Assembly: GCA_016280685.1 (NCBI GenBank)
Contig: JAEEHE010000136.1
Location: 1 to 8,264, forward strand
DNA length: 8,264 bases
From: Caryophanales bacterium
GTDB taxonomy: Bacteria > Bacillota_I > Bacilli_A > RFN20 > CAG-826
Direction of reading: 5' to 3'
Below the pieces are notes generated by a model. It worked only from the letters and a program-made list of their open reading frames with translations, had not been told where the DNA came from and did not search any database. Position 1 is the stretch's first letter, and each line of letters opens with the position of its first letter. Both the position numbers and the translations under genes were made by a program. This document shows, in pieces, positions 5,925 through 8,264 of the stretch.

Positions 5925-6887
5925 ATGGTAAAGAAAATTGCAGTATTAACTAGCGGCGGCGATGCCCCAGGCATGAATGCTTGTTTAAGAGCAGTCATCA
6001 GAGCAGGTATCTTCCGCGGTAAAGACATGTATGTCGTCTATGACGGATTAAAAGGTTTAGTCGCTGGTAAAATCAAAGAAGTCAATAAAGACTTCACACA
6101 AGATATTATCAATCGCGGTGGCACAATTATCAGAAGCGCCAGACTTCCAGAATTTAAAGAACCAGAAGTCGTTAAAAAAGCCGCGACAGTTTTATCCGAT
6201 TTTGAAATCGATGCTTTAGTCGGTATCGGTGGAGATGGCACATTTAGAGGTTTAAATGAAATCGCTAAATATGGTATTAAAGTTGTCGGTATCCCTGGCA
6301 CAATTGATAATGATGTCGGTAGTACTGAACAAACAATCGGTTTCTCAACCGCTTTAAACACAATTTGCGAATGCGTCGATAAATTAAAAGATACATCTGG
6401 TTCCCATCAACGCTGTTCATTGATCGAAGTTATGGGAAGACATTGTGGTGACTTAGCGATGTATGCTGCTTTAGCAGAAGGCGCTGAAGGCGTTATTTGT
6501 GTGGAACATCCACTTAAAGAAGAAGTCTTATTCCGTAAATTAAGAAAAATGAAAGCGCAAAATAAGAGCCACGCCATCATTATCGTTTCTGAAAACTTAT
6601 TAGATATTAACGAACTCGCTAAGAAGATTGAAAAAGAAACCGGATTTGATACTAGAACAGAAGTTCTTGGTAGATTACAAAGAGGTGGTTCCCCATCTGC
6701 GGAAGATCGCGTTTTAGCGGCGAGAATGGGCGCTAAGAGTATCGAACTCATCCTCAACGAACAATTAGGCAGCCGCATCATCGGTGTTAAAGGTGGCCAA
6801 ATCATCGATATGCCTATCGAAGATGCTGTAAAATTAGAACATGAACATACTCATGGTCTAAGAGATCTCATTGATATGCTCCAATAA
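5925..6887 (+). CDS. pfkA: ATP-dependent 6-phosphofructokinase
   Basis: PfkA phosphorylates fructose 6-phosphate to fructose 1,6-bisphosphate, the committed step of glycolysis, as a cytoplasmic tetramer. The 320-residue length is standard for the bacterial family. The N-terminus has LTSGGDAPGMNA. The nucleotide site has GGDG with Gly105, and PGTIDND (124-130) carries Gly125 and the catalytic Asp128. Both glycines indicate ATP use; PPi-dependent enzymes have Asp and Lys there. Substrate-binding elements include the MGRH motif (170-173), Arg163, Arg244 and QRGGSP with Arg253. The start is the ATG at 5925, eight bases after GAGGT. It is transcribed away from dnaB and is probably the first gene of a unit with thrS, since no convincing terminator lies in the 71-base gap. 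Clustering with thrS rather than pyk is less usual. Confidence 0.97.
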   Translation: MVKKIAVLTSGGDAPGMNACLRAVIRAGIFRGKDMYVVYDGLKGLVAGKIKEVNKDFTQDIINRGGTIIRSARLPEFKEPEVVKKAATVLSDFEIDALVGIGGDGTFRGLNEIAKYGIKVVGIPGTIDNDVGSTEQTIGFSTALNTICECVDKLKDTSGSHQRCSLIEVMGRHCGDLAMYAALAEGAEGVICVEHPLKEEVLFRKLRKMKAQNKSHAIIIVSENLLDINELAKKIEKETGFDTRTEVLGRLQRGGSPSAEDRVLAARMGAKSIELILNEQLGSRIIGVKGGQIIDMPIEDAVKLEHEHTHGLRDLIDMLQ

Positions 6888-6898
6888 TTTATTATTGG
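6881..6898. repeat. Inverted repeat across the pfkA stop codon
   Basis: CCAATAATTTATTATTGG is a perfect inverted repeat with 8-base arms around TT, and the pfkA TAA stop lies within its left arm. As RNA it could form a 7-bp stem with a 4-base loop, but only two G-C pairs close it, and the following bases (TTTATATAAAAA) are not a clean U-run. It is at best a weak terminator or a 3'-end or processing hairpin. Confidence 0.35.
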
Positions 6899-6929
6899 TT
6901 TATATAAAAAATTTAATAAAGAAAGAAGC

Positions 6930-6950
6930 CCGCTTTTGTATTGCGGAGGG
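6930..6950 (+). promoter_or_regulatory. thrS ribosome binding site with short upstream hairpin
   Basis: GGAGGG (6945-6950) lies eight bases before the thrS ATG and is a strong Shine-Dalgarno. CCGC (6930-6933) can pair with GCGG (6943-6946) across a 9-base loop, and the right arm covers the first bases of the Shine-Dalgarno. The stem is only four G-C pairs, so control of initiation is possible but unproven. The 71-base gap is too short for a T-box leader. Confidence 0.5.
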
Positions 6951-6958
6951 AAAGAATT

Positions 6959-8264
6959 ATGAAAGTACAACAACACGACGGCTCCATTATTGAAATGGAA
7001 AAATCAAGTGCAGAAGCCTTGGAAGTCTTGAATCACTCCACTTCTCACTTATTAGCGCAAGCTATCACTGAACTTTATCCAAAAGCTTTATTTGGATTTG
7101 GTCCGGCAATTGAAAATGGATTCTATTATGACATCGATTTCGGTGAAGACACTATTACAGAAGATGATCTTCCCATTATCGAAAAGAAGATGAGAGAAAT
7201 CGCGAGTAAAGATTTACGAATTGTTCGCGAACAACTCACTAAAGAACAAGCTCTTGAAGTATTCAAAAACAATCCATACAAAATCGAATTAATCGAAGGT
7301 ATTAACGAAGATATCACCATCTTCAAACAAGGTGACTTTATCGACCTATGCCGTGGACCTCATATTATGTTCACTGGATTGATTAAACATTTTAAACTAC
7401 TATCTCTCGCTGGTGCCTATTGGAGAGGCAATAGTAAAAACAAACAATTAACGAGAATTTATGGTACCTCTTGGTTCACTGATGAAGATTTAAAGAAATA
7501 TTTAGAACTCCTCGAAGAAAGAAAGAAGAGAGACCACCGTATTCTCGGTAAACAATTAGGCATCTTTATGTATGATGACTTAGTGGGTAAAGGTTTACCG
7601 ATGTGGTTACCAAATGGCTTTATCGTTAGACGTTTGTTAAGCGACTACATCATGGATAAGGAAATCGCCTTAGGTTACAAACATGTCTTAACACCTTGTT
7701 TAGGTAATATCGAATTATATAAGACATCCGGTCACTGGGCCCACTATCAAAAGGATATGTTCCCCAAAATGGATGTCGATAATGAATCATATGTCCTAAG
7801 ACCGATGAACTGTCCACACCACATGGTGATGTATAGAAGTGCTTTGCACTCTTATCGTGAATTGCCATTAAGAATTGCCGAAATTGCTGCGGATTTCCGT
7901 TTCGAAGCTTCTGGTGCAATTACAGGTATTGAAAGAACAAGAGCGTTCTATCAAAACGACTCCCATATCTTCTGTATGCCTAGCCAAATCGGCGATGTCT
8001 TCAAAGAAGTGACCCAACTCATCCTCGATGTCTATCACGACTTCGGATTCCAAAACTATGAATTCCGCTTATCCCTTAGAGATCCTAATGATACTGAAAA
8101 ATATTTCGGTAATGATGAACTTTGGGAAAGAAGTGAAAATGAATTACGCGAAGTTTTAAAACAACTCGGCGTCAATTATTATGAAGCGATTGGTGAAGCG
8201 GCATTCTATGGTCCAAAACTCGACGTTCAAGTCAAGAGTGCAATCGGACATGATGTCACATTAA
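6959..8264 (+). CDS. thrS: Threonyl-tRNA synthetase without a full TGS domain, 3' end missing
   Basis: ThrS charges tRNA-Thr with threonine and clears mis-made Ser-tRNA-Thr. The window contains 435 codons and then ends. About 150 residues (end of the catalytic core and anticodon-binding domain) should follow. The editing domain begins unusually early: the HxxxH pair is His26/His30, and CRGPH (Cys131, His135) completes the editing site. The usual roughly 60-residue TGS domain is reduced to a start resembling its first hairpin (MKVQQHDGSIIE). The class II core has RPMNCPHH (Cys285, zinc ligand), motif 2 FRFE with Arg314, and the second zinc ligand His336; the third lies beyond the window. The loop RTRAFYQNDSH differs from the usual RVRGFTQDDAH but keeps Gln332, Asp334 and His336. 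The start at 6959 is supported by GGAGGG. It is probably co-transcribed with pfkA. Confidence 0.95.
   Translation, partial: MKVQQHDGSIIEMEKSSAEALEVLNHSTSHLLAQAITELYPKALFGFGPAIENGFYYDIDFGEDTITEDDLPIIEKKMREIASKDLRIVREQLTKEQALEVFKNNPYKIELIEGINEDITIFKQGDFIDLCRGPHIMFTGLIKHFKLLSLAGAYWRGNSKNKQLTRIYGTSWFTDEDLKKYLELLEERKKRDHRILGKQLGIFMYDDLVGKGLPMWLPNGFIVRRLLSDYIMDKEIALGYKHVLTPCLGNIELYKTSGHWAHYQKDMFPKMDVDNESYVLRPMNCPHHMVMYRSALHSYRELPLRIAEIAADFRFEASGAITGIERTRAFYQNDSHIFCMPSQIGDVFKEVTQLILDVYHDFGFQNYEFRLSLRDPNDTEKYFGNDELWERSENELREVLKQLGVNYYEAIGEAAFYGPKLDVQVKSAIGHDVTL

Noticed and set aside
6038..6805. Open frames on the minus strand inside pfkA
   Set aside because: They lie wholly within a strongly conserved gene, have no ribosome binding site and show no protein-like motif.
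6888..6958. T-box leader for thrS
   Set aside because: The gap after pfkA is only 71 bases and lacks a T-box sequence, a specifier stem and a terminator/antiterminator pair.
7126..8053. Open frames on the minus strand inside thrS
   Set aside because: They are shadows of the threonyl-tRNA synthetase frame, which is continuous on the plus strand with all its motifs.
1..8264. CRISPR array, insertion sequence, phage or defence system
   Set aside because: No repeat-spacer pattern, transposase, integrase or toxin-antitoxin-like gene is visible; every gene is a core housekeeping gene.

Overview
The window reads as chromosomal core-genome DNA from a low-GC Gram-positive-type bacterium (Bacillota or the Mycoplasmatota-related lineages). 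The evidence is the AT-rich codon choice, strong GGAGG-type ribosome binding sites, and a primosome pair (DnaB/DnaD-family DnaB plus the helicase loader DnaI) that is confined to this part of the tree. The same neighbourhood (polA, mutM, coaE, dnaB, dnaI, thrS) is grouped in Bacillus subtilis. Tryptophan is encoded by TGG, and one gene ends in TGA, so the standard bacterial code fits better than the Mycoplasma UGA=Trp code. A finer placement (Erysipelotrichia-, RF39- or Acholeplasma-like) is only a guess.

Layout. From 1 to 3468 on the plus strand lie the 3' four-fifths of polA (DNA polymerase I) and, 5 bases later, a single 467-codon gene in which formamidopyrimidine-DNA glycosylase (MutM/Fpg) is fused to dephospho-CoA kinase (CoaE). 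From 3440 to 5612 on the minus strand lies the primosome operon dnaB-dnaI, convergent with the fusion gene and overlapping its 3' end by 29 bp. Positions 5613 to 5924 are a 312-bp divergent control region with two perfect DnaA boxes in opposite orientation, two degenerate ones, a 16-bp AT palindrome and a candidate pfkA promoter. From 5925 to the end on the plus strand lie pfkA (ATP-dependent 6-phosphofructokinase) and thrS (threonyl-tRNA synthetase lacking most of the TGS domain, cut off by the window end).

How the genes work together. polA and the mutM half belong to DNA repair: 8-oxoguanine excision followed by gap filling. The coaE half makes coenzyme A and is there by operon heritage rather than by pathway. 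DnaB and DnaI load the replicative helicase at the origin after DnaA has opened it, so DnaA boxes in front of dnaB suggest that the initiator regulates supply of the loader, as known in B. subtilis. pfkA and thrS are housekeeping genes, probably co-transcribed.

No mobile element, CRISPR array, tRNA, rRNA or obvious accessory system is visible. The most notable points are the MutM-CoaE fusion, the DnaA-box region, the arginine replacing the Walker A lysine in DnaI, and the truncated N-terminus of ThrS.
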